Assembly (NCBI RefSeq): GCF_030161395.1
Contig: NZ_BSST01000001.1
Span: 1,116,001 to 1,180,000, forward strand
Length of the DNA stretch: 64,000 nucleotides
Reading direction: 5' to 3'
Source of the DNA: Thalassotalea insulae
GTDB lineage: Bacteria > Pseudomonadota > Gammaproteobacteria > Enterobacterales > Alteromonadaceae
The notes below the pieces were generated by a model. That model searched no databases, was not told the DNA's origin, and saw only the letters and a program-made list of their open reading frames with translations. The stretch's first letter is position 1, and every line of letters starts with the position of its first letter. Both the position numbers and the translations under genes were made by a program. Of this stretch, positions 53,129-62,827 are shown in pieces.

Positions 53129-54001
53129 TTACATTAAAGCAACAGAAGCAGGATTTGCTGCACCAACAGCTAACTCAATGGTGAGTTTAGGCACATTAAC
53201 GTTGAGGCTTTGCTGTAGCAGTGACAAGTTTTCACACACACCTTTAGTGGTTAAAACGAAAACCAACGGACATTGCCTAGCGGCGTGAATAATTTTAACC
53301 AGACTATTAATAAGTAACTTTTGGGCGTTATCAATTTGCTTAATAAAAATAACACGTGGCAGCTTATCTTTATTCGCTATGGTAATAATATCCTGTAACC
53401 AGAACTGTCCCTTCTTTTCTTGATAAAAATGGTGAGGGATTGACCCACCTCTACTATCATCACTTTCAATAAATAGGTTTGCCAAATGCTGCAGCGGCGT
53501 AAACCACAAGTGATGCGCTTTTTCAATCGACACTTCATAAGAGCAAATATCTTTTCGTGCCACCAATTTTGACAAATCAGCAACCAATGAGTCGATGGCG
53601 TTTGGCTCATCACTTTTTAAGCAAATTAGATGCGGGCTTGATAACTTAAGCGCCCGCATCAAACTCATTTCAAATTGCTCCAGCTCAAAATCGTAACCCG
53701 ACGAACACAATACACTCTCTTTTTCACCAAAAGTTTTCCCATCAGTAAATAAGCCATCAATGCTATTACCTTCATCATATTTATCATTTAGCATTAAATT
53801 TTCTATTGGGCATTGATGAAATAATGCAATATTACGAATGGTTCGAAGCGAAACTGACTTACCACTTTCTATCCGCTTGATAGTTGATAGCGCGACATTT
53901 AACCGCTTTTTCTGACTCGCAGCAGCCATATCAGATTGGCTCAATCCTAATGTCCGCCGAAGTTTTTTAATCAGTGCGATATTAACTTGCACCTGACTCA
54001 T
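53129..54001 (-). CDS. XRE-type HTH regulator with large C-terminal domain
   Basis: 290 residues. N-terminal helix-turn-helix, residues about 10-70 (LRRTLGLSQSDMAAASQKKR, STIKRIESGKSVSLRTIRNI). The C-terminal 200 residues look like a STAND/AAA-like alpha-beta domain (LICLKSDEPNAIDSLVADLS, RVIFIKQIDNAQKLLINSLV, CPLVFVLTTKG) but I see no intact Walker A motif. This is reminiscent of ATPase-type control domains with a degenerate nucleotide site. It reads in the same direction as the paralogue pair and may regulate it. Confidence 0.65.
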   Translation of the reverse strand: MSQVQVNIALIKKLRRTLGLSQSDMAAASQKKRLNVALSTIKRIESGKSVSLRTIRNIALFHQCPIENLMLNDKYDEGNSIDGLFTDGKTFGEKESVLCSSGYDFELEQFEMSLMRALKLSSPHLICLKSDEPNAIDSLVADLSKLVARKDICSYEVSIEKAHHLWFTPLQHLANLFIESDDSRGGSIPHHFYQEKKGQFWLQDIITIANKDKLPRVIFIKQIDNAQKLLINSLVKIIHAARQCPLVFVLTTKGVCENLSLLQQSLNVNVPKLTIELAVGAANPASVALM

Positions 54002-54153
54002 TATGCTACATCCTTGTCAGTCATAATCTTGAATTGCCACTAAGTGTAGATGAAGATATCAGCGCTTTCTAATCGGATATGAAAAATAATTAAGCCATTA
54101 TCCTTGCTAGATATGTAAATATATATGACTGCTGATTGATTCACTTTTTTAGG

Positions 54154-54168
54154 TGTTATATTATCACA
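54154..54168 (+). promoter_or_regulatory. Zur-box-like site TGTTATATTATCACA
   Basis: Close to the Zur operator of E. coli znu genes (TGTTATAATATCACA) with one difference by my recollection. It is 5 bp upstream of the ATG of the Cys/His protein and the downstream TonB receptor, consistent with zinc repression. Confidence 0.6.
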
Positions 54169-54173
54169 ATTAT

Positions 54174-54479
54174 ATGAACAAATACTTTTACACTCAAAGC
54201 CGCATATATCGCCAATACAGTATACTATTGCTTGCTGTATGGCTGTTTGCGCTGCTTGTTCATAATTCACATATTGAGATCACAGCTCAACTTGATAACG
54301 GCGTTGAATGTCATTTATGTCATAATCATTTAGATAAAGTTGACGACGTCGATGTCGTCACTACCTTCAATCAGCAGGTTATTCGTGCCTCGGCGAAAAT
54401 TGAACAGCTACTTGTATTAGCGCGGGTTCAATTTATTAGGCCTCAGCTACGCGCACCTCCTTTATTTAAAACACTTTAA
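54174..54479 (+). CDS. Small membrane/exported protein with Cys-His motif
   Basis: 101 residues from ATG 54174 (a longer GTG start is possible). One N-terminal membrane or signal segment (ILLLAVWLFALLVHNSH), then the motif VECHLCHNHLDKVDD, a likely metal ligand set, and a basic tail. Proteins like this are often found just before ZnuD-type zinc receptors. It follows a Zur-like site and leads the receptor by about 50 bp. Function not established; a zinc chaperone or sensor is an inference. Confidence 0.65.
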   Translation: MNKYFYTQSRIYRQYSILLLAVWLFALLVHNSHIEITAQLDNGVECHLCHNHLDKVDDVDVVTTFNQQVIRASAKIEQLLVLARVQFIRPQLRAPPLFKTL

Positions 54480-54530
54480 TTTTTTAAATGCCTCCGGGCT
54501 AAACAAAGTTTTTTATTTAAGGGTTAATCC

Positions 54531-56966
54531 ATGCAATTTAACAAAGTAATGATCGCCTTGGCGATCACTTCTTCCTATAGTAGTGCCAGCTGTTGGGCAC
54601 AGGATATTTCTGGTCAAGTAACAGATGCTAATGGCAAACCAGTCGCCAATGCCGAAGTTCATATTGATAAAGAAAAAACACACGTCTTTACCAATAACGA
54701 TGGCTATTTTGTTATCAGTAACGTCAATAAAGGGGTTGCTGAGCTTCATGTTAGTGCAAGCAAGTTCAATCACTTTAACCAAAAAATCACCATTACCGAA
54801 CAAGATGTCAGCAACTTACAGATACAGTTAACGCCTTCGGTCATGGAAATTATTGATGTTCACGCTACCCCACTACATTCATCAACAATCGAATCAGCAC
54901 AACCAGTCAATGTCCTGTCAGCTGATGAGCTACGAATGAAACAAGCATCAACCTTGGGTGAAACATTAAAAAATGAAGTAGGTGTCCATTCAACTTACTA
55001 TGGACCTGTATCCAGCAGCCCGATTATTCGTGGCTTAGACGGCCCTAGGGTATTGATCAGCCAAAATGGCTTAGATGTGGGTGATGCTTCGCGTGTGGGT
55101 GGCGATCATGCGGTCTCCAGTGAAACCAGTACCGCAACTCAAATTGAAGTGTTACGCGGCCCAGCTACTTTATTTTATGGCAGTGGTGCCATTGGTGGTG
55201 TGGTAAACGTGGTAGATAATCGCGTACCAACTAGCATTGATACCACCTTAGAATATTTAGCACAACATCATAGTGTTTCCGATGAAAATGAAGCATCTTT
55301 TGCCGTTAATACTGGTCAAGGTCAATATGCTATGCATTTAGATGGCTTTTGGCGTGAATCTAATGATTATGATATTCCTGGATTTGCCAACCTAGAAGAA
55401 GACGAAGCGCACGACGAGCATCAAGAAGACCATCATCGTGAGCAAGAAAAAGGCACACTAGCCAACAGTGCATCTAACTCATCCGGTTTCACTGTTGGCG
55501 CAAGTTATTTACTGGAGAATGGTTATATCGGTTTTTCTTATGGCCGCCTAGATCGCGAATATGGTATTCCGGGCCATGCACACCATGATGAAGAGCACGA
55601 CCAAAAAGTTGAAGAATCAGAAGCACACCAAGAAAAAGTTTACGCAGATCTGACACAAAATCGTATTCAAATGATCAGCGACTTAAACTTTGAAGATAAG
55701 TTTTTAAGTCGCATCGCTACCAAGTTTGCTTATACCGATTACCAGCATCAGGAAATTGAAAACGGTGAAGTGGGTACTACCTTCAAAAATGAAGCCTCTG
55801 AAGCACGTTTCGATCTTTATCATCAGGAATGGCAAGGCTGGAGCGGAGCTTGGACCTTACACTTTAAAAATAGTGATTTTCAGGCGCAAGGAGAGGAAGC
55901 CTTTACACCACCATCGGAAACCACTTCCTTTGCGCTCGGCTGGTTAGAAGAAAAACACCTCAGTAACAATTGGTTATTACAAATGGGTGCTCGGGTTGAG
56001 CACGTTACACTCACCCCGAATAGCACTATGGATAGCCATCATCACGACGAAGAGCACGATGAAGAAGAACATGACGATCACGAAAGCCTCTCGTTAAATG
56101 AGCAAAGCTTTAATCCGATCAGTGCTTCTCTTGGTTTAGTTTGGGATTATCAACCCGGCTACAACCTTGGCATGTCTTTAGCCTTTTCGCAGCGAGCCCC
56201 TTCGGCATCAGAGTTATTTTCCAATGGTCCTCATATTGGCACTAACACCTTTGAAGTAGGCGCGCTTTATCAACTCCATCAGCAAAGCGATGACATACAT
56301 ACCGACATAGGTACACAAAACGTAGATTTAGAAAGTTCCTACAATATAGATCTTACCTGGCGTAAATTTGAAGGTGATTTTGGTTTTATTATCAGTACTT
56401 TTTATAACCATGTCAGTGACTATTATTATCAGCAAGATACCGGTTTTACGATTGAAACGGGTCATGAACATGATGATGAAGCTATTGGTGCTGACGATGA
56501 ACATGAAGAAGATGCCCTACCGATATTTGCCTACCGCCAAGATGATGTAAAACTCTACGGAGTTGAAGCTGAATTTGTCTATCAAGTTACTAAGCCGTTA
56601 AAACTTACCGTCTTTAGCGATTATATCCGAGCAAAACTTGATAACGGCGGCAACCTACCTCGTATTCCACCAATGAGATTAGGCGCCCAGTTGAACTATC
56701 AAGGGGAGAAGGTTAATAGTGAGCTCTCGGTTAGCCATTATTTTAACCAACACGATATTGCAGCATTTGAAACAAAGACTGATGGTTACACTATGGTTGA
56801 TGCTAACATCAACTATTTTCTTGATGGTTTTGGTGCTGACACCGCCTTGTTTGTTAAATTAGCCAACATTACCGATGAAGATGCCCGAGTACACTCATCT
56901 TATCTGAAAAATATAGCCCCATTGCCGGGACGTAATATCGCTGTCGGTATTCGTGGTAGTTTCTAA
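54531..56966 (+). CDS. znuD: TonB-dependent zinc receptor (ZnuD-like)
   Basis: 811 residues. Signal peptide (MQFNKVMIALAITSSYSSAS), a carboxypeptidase-regulatory-like domain (ISGQVTDANGKPVANAEVHI), a plug (LGETLKNEVGVHSTYYGPVS, RGPATLFYGSGAIGGVVNVV) and a 22-strand barrel ending in a terminal aromatic (GRNIAVGIRGSF). Several extracellular-type loops are rich in His, Asp and Glu (DEHQEDHHREQE, HAHHDEEHD, HHHDEEHDEEEHDDHE, HEHDDEA), as in ZnuD, where such loops capture zinc. A Zur-like site and a Cys/His protein lie upstream. Symbol assigned on architecture, not on a search. Confidence 0.85.
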   Translation: MQFNKVMIALAITSSYSSASCWAQDISGQVTDANGKPVANAEVHIDKEKTHVFTNNDGYFVISNVNKGVAELHVSASKFNHFNQKITITEQDVSNLQIQLTPSVMEIIDVHATPLHSSTIESAQPVNVLSADELRMKQASTLGETLKNEVGVHSTYYGPVSSSPIIRGLDGPRVLISQNGLDVGDASRVGGDHAVSSETSTATQIEVLRGPATLFYGSGAIGGVVNVVDNRVPTSIDTTLEYLAQHHSVSDENEASFAVNTGQGQYAMHLDGFWRESNDYDIPGFANLEEDEAHDEHQEDHHREQEKGTLANSASNSSGFTVGASYLLENGYIGFSYGRLDREYGIPGHAHHDEEHDQKVEESEAHQEKVYADLTQNRIQMISDLNFEDKFLSRIATKFAYTDYQHQEIENGEVGTTFKNEASEARFDLYHQEWQGWSGAWTLHFKNSDFQAQGEEAFTPPSETTSFALGWLEEKHLSNNWLLQMGARVEHVTLTPNSTMDSHHHDEEHDEEEHDDHESLSLNEQSFNPISASLGLVWDYQPGYNLGMSLAFSQRAPSASELFSNGPHIGTNTFEVGALYQLHQQSDDIHTDIGTQNVDLESSYNIDLTWRKFEGDFGFIISTFYNHVSDYYYQQDTGFTIETGHEHDDEAIGADDEHEEDALPIFAYRQDDVKLYGVEAEFVYQVTKPLKLTVFSDYIRAKLDNGGNLPRIPPMRLGAQLNYQGEKVNSELSVSHYFNQHDIAAFETKTDGYTMVDANINYFLDGFGADTALFVKLANITDEDARVHSSYLKNIAPLPGRNIAVGIRGSF

Positions 56967-56986
56967 CAAATAAAGCTATATCAACG

Positions 56987-57036
56987 GTTGTCAAACCAGC
57001 TTTAGGCAGCACTAACTATACTGCTGGTTTGGCAAC
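56987..57036 (+). terminator. Hairpin after the zinc receptor gene
   Basis: Inverted repeat GTTGTCAAACCAGC / GCTGGTTTGGCAAC, one mismatch, about 22-nt loop, 20 bp after the stop. No T run; likely a 3' stabiliser or weak terminator. Confidence 0.45.
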
Positions 57037-57312
57037 TCCTACTTTCTCTGTTTACGGCGATTGACTCTCAGCTACCTTTTTAACCATTGCAGCTTAAGCT
57101 TATTGCTGGCACAACTGATTTTACGCTGCTTTCATTGTCACTCACTTTCTGAACACAGCAAACGTAGCGGCTGTTTATTATTTTTTACAAAATATCTCTC
57201 CGGTATATGGCTTAAATGTTGATAAACCTTATCAGCTAGCCTACAGTCAATTAACATCTATTTAACAACTATTAATAACGACAATAACAAGCAAAATACA
57301 AATGGGTCTTCT
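57037..57312. other. Promoter-side intergenic stretch
   Basis: No gene is seen; AT-rich before the next start. AATAACAAGCAAAATA is the sequence just before the M16 peptidase ATG and no clear RBS stands out. Confidence 0.4.
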
Positions 57313-60195
57313 ATGAAATCAATACCAAAACTATTTGCACTGGGCGCATTGACCATTGCGATTAATGGCTGTGTTAGCAATGAATCAAGCATTACAGCAC
57401 AACCACAGCAATTACCTGCCACAACTACTCAGTCATCTACGCCAACCTTAGCATTAGAAAAATATACTTTAGCGAATGGTCTGGAAGTAGTATTGCATCA
57501 GGACAAATCAGACCCTGTCGTTGCCTTAGCGATTCAATACCATGTTGGCTCTAACCGAGAAAAACCTGGTCGTACTGGTTTCGCTCACTTTTTTGAACAC
57601 ATGCTATTTCAGGATTCAGAGCATGTTGGCGCCGGAAACTTTATCAAGCACATCGGCAACATGGGCGGCGTATTGAATGGCGGTACCTGGCAAGATGGCA
57701 CTATATACTATGAAGTGGTTCCCAACGATGGTTTAGAGCAAGTGCTATGGATGGAATCAGACCGTATGGGCTACTTTATTAATACCGTCACCCAGCAAGG
57801 ATTAGAAAACGAAAAGCAAGTCGTTAAAAACGAAAAACGCCAGGGCGTGGATAACAGACCCTATGGTCATACCGAATACGTCACCCTTAAAGCACTTTAT
57901 CCCGAAGGTCATCCGTATAGCTGGGATGTCATTGGCAGCCTGGAAGATTTACAAAATGCGACCCTTAAAGACGTACGCGAGTTTTATCAACAATGGTATG
58001 GCGTTAATAATGCGACCTTAGTACTGGCAGGTGACTTTGAATCAGCGCAGGCTAAAACCTGGATAGAGAAGTACTTTGGCGAGCTGCAACCTAGAGGGGA
58101 TGTTACGCCATTGCCACCTATGCCTGTCAGTATTAAAGAAAGCGTTTCTTTATACCATGAAGATAACTTTGCCACTCTACCGGAATTAACGCTAACCTTC
58201 CCCACCGTTGAGCAATATCAAGCAGATGCCTATGCCCTCGATATTTTAGCTGAACTGTTAACCGAAGGTAAAGACAGTGTTTTATATAAACACCTAGTCG
58301 AGAAAGACAAAATAGCGCCAGCGGTTAACGCCAATAATAGTAGTGCTGAACTGGCTGGCAGGTTCACTTTAACGGTGCGTGCCTTTAACGATACCCCATT
58401 AGATAAAGTTAAGGTCAGTATTGATAATGCGTTGCAGGAGTTTGCAACACAAGGGTTTAGTGAACAGCAATTAAAGCGCTTACTTACGAAACGCGAAACA
58501 GCATTTTACAACCAGCTCACCAGCGTGTTTAATAAAGCGTCGACTATCGCACAACATAACGAGTTTGCTGGCGATCCGGCACTAGTAACAAAGGAAATAG
58601 AACACTATCGCGCCGTCACTCGTGACGATATCATGCGCGTCTTTAAACAGTATATCTTTAACAAAAATTATATTGCCACCAGTTTTGTCCCTAAAGGTAA
58701 GCAGAAACTGGCATTAACCGGTGCCAAAAAAGCAGATGTCGTCGAAGAAAAAATAGTTCAAGGAGCTGAACAACAAATGGCCGCTCAATCAGAGCAGCAA
58801 AAATTAGCACCAATCGCGCAAGCCCCATCTTCTTTCGATCGTTCAGTAATGCCTAAAACCGGAACGTTAAATCCGATCTCGCTACCCGAGGTTAAAGCAA
58901 CTCAATTTGATAATGGTTTATCTGTGTTATCGATTGAGCATACTGAACTGCCTTTAGTGTCATTTTCCATCCGGGTTCAAGGGGGTCATTTACTCGATCC
59001 TGCCAATAAAAATGGCGTCGCTAATTTGCTGACCTCCATCATGATGGAAGGTACAAAAGACAAAACGCCACAACAACTGGAAGAAGCGTTAGGCGCTATT
59101 GGCGCAACACTTAATTTTACCGCCAACGATGAATTTATTACTTTATCCGGCAGTACCCTTGCGAAAAACTATTCTCAAGCGATGGCACTTGCCCAAGAGA
59201 TATTATTGCAACCTCGCTGGGATGAGTCTGAATGGCAACGAATCAAGCAAGAAAGTAAAGCATCAATTCAGCAAGCCAATGCCAACCCAGGCAATATTGC
59301 ACAAAAGGTCTACGCGAAGTTAATGTATGGTGATAACACTAAGCTAGGGTCACCTGTTACTGGTAATATCAATGATGTTGATAATATATCTTTAACCGAT
59401 GTCAAAGCTTATTATCAACAAAATATCGTCGCTAATCTCACCACCGTGCATGTCGCCGGTGATATTAGTGAAGATCAAGTACTAGCCAGCGTAACGCAAT
59501 TAAAACAAGAACTACCGAAATCAAGCGTGACCTTACCAGCAGCCTCTCAATTGCCTCAGGTAGAAAAAGCACAGGTCTATTTTGTTGATGTTCCAGGCGC
59601 AAAGCAGTCATTTATTCGCATCGGAAATCCAGCCATGGTTGCCAATGCCAAAGATTACTACCCTGCCGTTGCCGTTAACCATAATTTAGGCGGCAGCTTT
59701 TCAGGACAGCTATTCCAAATTTTACGCTTACAAAAAGGCTACACCTATGGTGCGTATTCTGGTTTTAGCAGAGAAAATTCTGGTGGCGTATTTAGTGCTC
59801 GTTCCAGCGTACGTTCGAATGTCACGCTAGAGTCACTACAAACCTTTAGAGAGATATTAACTAACTACGGCAAAGACTTTGACCAGCAAGCGTTAACAAA
59901 TACTAAATCTGTGCTACGAAAATCAAATAGCCGGGCATTTGAAACTACCGGTAGCTTATTGGGAGTACTACAAAACATTAGCAGCTATAACCTAGCGAAC
60001 AATTATGTTGAGCAACAGCAACAGCAACTTGAACAACTGACATTAGCTCAGGCACAGGCAACCATAGCTAAATACATTAATCCCGACAAGATGGTTTATT
60101 TAGTCGTAGGTGATGCGAACACTCAGTTGCCTCGCATCAAAGCATTAGGACTTGGCGAACCAATAATACTAGATCGTAACGGAAACAAAATTTAG
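57313..60195 (+). CDS. M16-family zinc metallopeptidase lipoprotein
   Basis: 960 residues. Lipoprotein signal with lipobox NGC (AINGCVSNE). Two tandem M16 repeats: the first active, with HFFEHMLF (HxxEH at about residue 92) and a downstream Glu (NEKQVVKNEKRQGVD); the second lacks the zinc motif (SFSIRVQGGHLLDP), as in the usual M16B pair. Such enzymes are periplasmic peptidases. The total length fits the pitrilysin-like two-domain type. A hairpin follows the stop. Confidence 0.88.
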   Translation: MKSIPKLFALGALTIAINGCVSNESSITAQPQQLPATTTQSSTPTLALEKYTLANGLEVVLHQDKSDPVVALAIQYHVGSNREKPGRTGFAHFFEHMLFQDSEHVGAGNFIKHIGNMGGVLNGGTWQDGTIYYEVVPNDGLEQVLWMESDRMGYFINTVTQQGLENEKQVVKNEKRQGVDNRPYGHTEYVTLKALYPEGHPYSWDVIGSLEDLQNATLKDVREFYQQWYGVNNATLVLAGDFESAQAKTWIEKYFGELQPRGDVTPLPPMPVSIKESVSLYHEDNFATLPELTLTFPTVEQYQADAYALDILAELLTEGKDSVLYKHLVEKDKIAPAVNANNSSAELAGRFTLTVRAFNDTPLDKVKVSIDNALQEFATQGFSEQQLKRLLTKRETAFYNQLTSVFNKASTIAQHNEFAGDPALVTKEIEHYRAVTRDDIMRVFKQYIFNKNYIATSFVPKGKQKLALTGAKKADVVEEKIVQGAEQQMAAQSEQQKLAPIAQAPSSFDRSVMPKTGTLNPISLPEVKATQFDNGLSVLSIEHTELPLVSFSIRVQGGHLLDPANKNGVANLLTSIMMEGTKDKTPQQLEEALGAIGATLNFTANDEFITLSGSTLAKNYSQAMALAQEILLQPRWDESEWQRIKQESKASIQQANANPGNIAQKVYAKLMYGDNTKLGSPVTGNINDVDNISLTDVKAYYQQNIVANLTTVHVAGDISEDQVLASVTQLKQELPKSSVTLPAASQLPQVEKAQVYFVDVPGAKQSFIRIGNPAMVANAKDYYPAVAVNHNLGGSFSGQLFQILRLQKGYTYGAYSGFSRENSGGVFSARSSVRSNVTLESLQTFREILTNYGKDFDQQALTNTKSVLRKSNSRAFETTGSLLGVLQNISSYNLANNYVEQQQQQLEQLTLAQAQATIAKYINPDKMVYLVVGDANTQLPRIKALGLGEPIILDRNGNKI

Positions 60196-60208
60196 CATCC
60201 AACCTTTA

Positions 60209-60238
60209 TAGCAGGTATACCCTCTGATATACCTGCTA
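60209..60238 (+). terminator. Hairpin after the M16 peptidase gene
   Basis: Perfect 11-bp stem TAGCAGGTATA / TATACCTGCTA with a short loop, 14 bp after the stop. No T run. Confidence 0.55.
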
Positions 60239-60434
60239 CTGTCACTGTTATTTCAACCCCGCAGCACTCCATTTTTACTGTCAACTTTTTTTACAATACA
60301 TTAACAACAAAGAAGCCCTCTGAAAAATAAAAACTTATAATTCAAATGGTTATAAAATAGGTCTATTTATTGCAACATACCATTAACATAAAAACAACAA
60401 TACCTTTAAGTAATAATAACAATAGGGATCAAGT

Positions 60435-61559
60435 ATGAAGAGAAAATATTCATTAGTTGCAGGCGCAATTTTAGCAGCAACAGTACTACTGCCATCAGCC
60501 AACGCTACCACTATCGCACTAGACTACGATGCCTCAGAGTTTACAGGTGATCAAGGTCAACAAGCATTAGCGGGTTTTCAGCAAGCAGCGAGCTTTTGGG
60601 AAAACTTATTTTCCGATGATATTACCGTTAATTTAAATATCAGTTTTGCTGAGCTTGAAGAAAACGTCATTGGCTCAACACGTTCAAACCGTAGCCTATA
60701 TTATTATCAAGATGTTGCTTTAGCTATGATTAATGATGCAACGTCCGTTGCAGATGCACTAAACGCCAATACATTAACATGTGAAGATCAAGGTGCCGGT
60801 GTTTGTGCCCGTAGCTTTTTAGACTCTGAAGCAGATGGTATCGGTGGTGCGACACCAGGTTTAGATGAAGACGGCACCATAGATAACATCGCTATTGCTG
60901 TGACGCAAGCCAATGCAAAAGCCTTAGGCTTATCAACAGACGCAACTGGTTCGGACTTTGAAGCAATCGATGCCATTGTCCAATTTAGCTCGGCCTTTGC
61001 CTTTGATTTTGATCGGGAAAACGGTATCGATAACGATAAAATGGACTTTGTTGGGGTGGCAATTCACGAAATCGGTCATGCCTTAGGTTTTACCAGTGGT
61101 GTTGATACATACGATTTTATTTATAATTCAGGTGAAGATTTTGGTGATTTAGATTTGGACAATTATGTCGTTGCCAATACACTAGATTTATTCCGCTATT
61201 CGGAAGAAAGCGTATTAGCGGGCGCTGGAGTATTGGATTGGCGCCCAGGTGCCGATAGCTATTTTTCCGTTGACGGTGGCGCTACAGCATTAGCCCCATT
61301 TTCAACCGGCGTACATGGTGGTGACGGTCGTCAAGCAAGTCACTTCAAAGACAATTTAGGTATCGGCATCATGGATCCAACGTTCGCATTTGGTGAGTTT
61401 GGCCAGATCTCCATGTTGGACGAAATTGCTTTTGATGCCATGGGTTGGGATTTAGCCTCAGTTACGCAAGTACCTGAACCAACAACAATCGCTTTATTTG
61501 GTTTAGCTACTGCAGGTTTAATGACGTCACGTCGCAAAAAATTAAACATCGCCAAGTAA
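60435..61559 (+). CDS. PEP-CTERM-anchored zinc metalloprotease
   Basis: 374 residues. Signal peptide (MKRKYSLVAGAILAATVLLP), metzincin-type zinc site HEIGHALGFTSGVDTYDF (HExxHxxGF at about residue 211) and a PEP-CTERM tail (VPEPTTIALFGLATAGLMTS then RRKK). It matches the NF038122-like metalloprotease group in layout. The tail is normally processed by exosortase/EpsH, whose gene is not in this window. RBS AATAGGGATC precedes the ATG, and a terminator follows. Confidence 0.88.
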   Translation: MKRKYSLVAGAILAATVLLPSANATTIALDYDASEFTGDQGQQALAGFQQAASFWENLFSDDITVNLNISFAELEENVIGSTRSNRSLYYYQDVALAMINDATSVADALNANTLTCEDQGAGVCARSFLDSEADGIGGATPGLDEDGTIDNIAIAVTQANAKALGLSTDATGSDFEAIDAIVQFSSAFAFDFDRENGIDNDKMDFVGVAIHEIGHALGFTSGVDTYDFIYNSGEDFGDLDLDNYVVANTLDLFRYSEESVLAGAGVLDWRPGADSYFSVDGGATALAPFSTGVHGGDGRQASHFKDNLGIGIMDPTFAFGEFGQISMLDEIAFDAMGWDLASVTQVPEPTTIALFGLATAGLMTSRRKKLNIAK

Positions 61560-61580
61560 ATAGCATATTGCAAATAATAA

Positions 61581-61617
61581 AAAACGCTGAGTTACCTAGT
61601 TACTCAGCGTTTTTTTA
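61581..61617 (+). terminator. Rho-independent terminator
   Basis: AACGCTGAGT / ACTCAGCGTT stem with a 9-nt loop and T7 run after the PEP-CTERM protease gene. It also faces the convergent YCF48-like gene. Confidence 0.9.
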
Positions 61618-61641
61618 TATTTTCACTTACTCTATTTGTTA

Positions 61642-62724
61642 CTATTTAGAACGAAAATCTAGAATTGCGACCTGACCATTAGCCCCTGCAAATAAAAACC
61701 TAAAATTATCGGACGCTAGCGTATAAAACCCTTTATCTTCGGTTGTCGTTGTATGTTTTAACATTTGCCAGCTTTTACCGCCGTTATAAGAAATATCATT
61801 ATTGGTCTTTCCGGTAGTGATACAAATAACCCCCTGGCAACTAAACGCGGTTCTTAATCCTCGGTCTCCTGTATTAACTTTTTGCCACTGACCATCCACA
61901 AAGGTTGCCATATTCGCGTATCTAGACGGACGCTGCTGATAATCACCACCAACGACAAATGGCTGTTGCTGATGATTAAGCCCTAAACCATACCCCCCCG
62001 CGGTTTGAGTGGTATCTAGTAACGGTACCGTAGAGCGCTGCCATGTCTCTCCATAATCGTTACTTTGATAAACCGATGCTAAAAAGCCACCAGTTGTTAA
62101 CCAGGCTTGTCCATTTTTTCCGACAATTAAGGTATTACCACTGGCGGCAAATGCGGCTTCTTTTTCTAACAATTTTGGTAATTTGTTTCTCGCGATACGA
62201 CGCCAGGTTTTACCTCCATCCTCAGTTTTCTTGACAACATAATAGCCATCCACCGGGTCTCCCATCAGTAAACCAGTAGATTTATCCCAAAAGGCGATAG
62301 AATCAAAAAAACCTTGCTCAGCGGTATTTTGATAAAGTAACTGCCAGTTATCACCACCATCAGTCGTTTTAAAAAGCATCGATTGCTTTCCATTACCAAC
62401 CCCCATGACAATCGCAGTGTTTTTATCAAACAATTCAATATCTCTAAAATCGGTAACAATCGAATGCGGCACCGATTTATTATGCCAGCTGTGACCGCCA
62501 TCCTGACTGACAAAAACGCTGTTATTGGAGCCTGTTACCCATAATGAATCGTTAATAATCGCTGAACCGCGCAATGACGGCACACCTTCCATTTGCTGAT
62601 GCTGCCAAGAGGGCAATTGTGCCATAGTCGTCGCATTGACTTGGATAGCAAGTAACAGCAGAGATAATAATCCACAGCTGTAACTTATTAAAACTTTTAG
62701 ATAAGCACTTATTTTCTTAAGCAA
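61642..62724 (-). CDS. YCF48-like/BNR-repeat propeller protein, exported
   Basis: 360 residues with signal peptide (YSCGLLSLLLLAIQVNATTM). Repeated Asp-box motifs (SQDGGHSWHNKS, TTDGGDNWQLLY, EDGGKTWRRIA, YNGGKSWQML) define a six- or seven-bladed propeller of the photosystem II stability factor YCF48/BNR type. In non-photosynthetic bacteria its role is unknown; it may assist assembly of a surface complex or bind sugars. It converges on the PEP-CTERM metalloprotease. Confidence 0.8.
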   Translation of the reverse strand: MLKKISAYLKVLISYSCGLLSLLLLAIQVNATTMAQLPSWQHQQMEGVPSLRGSAIINDSLWVTGSNNSVFVSQDGGHSWHNKSVPHSIVTDFRDIELFDKNTAIVMGVGNGKQSMLFKTTDGGDNWQLLYQNTAEQGFFDSIAFWDKSTGLLMGDPVDGYYVVKKTEDGGKTWRRIARNKLPKLLEKEAAFAASGNTLIVGKNGQAWLTTGGFLASVYQSNDYGETWQRSTVPLLDTTQTAGGYGLGLNHQQQPFVVGGDYQQRPSRYANMATFVDGQWQKVNTGDRGLRTAFSCQGVICITTGKTNNDISYNGGKSWQMLKHTTTTEDKGFYTLASDNFRFLFAGANGQVAILDFRSK

Positions 62725-62827
62725 AATTTTGTCCTTATTGGTTAAATTGATAAGAAATCACTATTGTATAGATCAAAACAAAGTACAAGTAATAAAATGA
62801 AAAGGCGCTAAAATTATTGTAAATCAA

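Noticed and set aside
54040..54270. 76-residue reverse frame
   Set aside because: Antisense to the Cys/His protein and the Zur-like site; no RBS and no recognisable domain.
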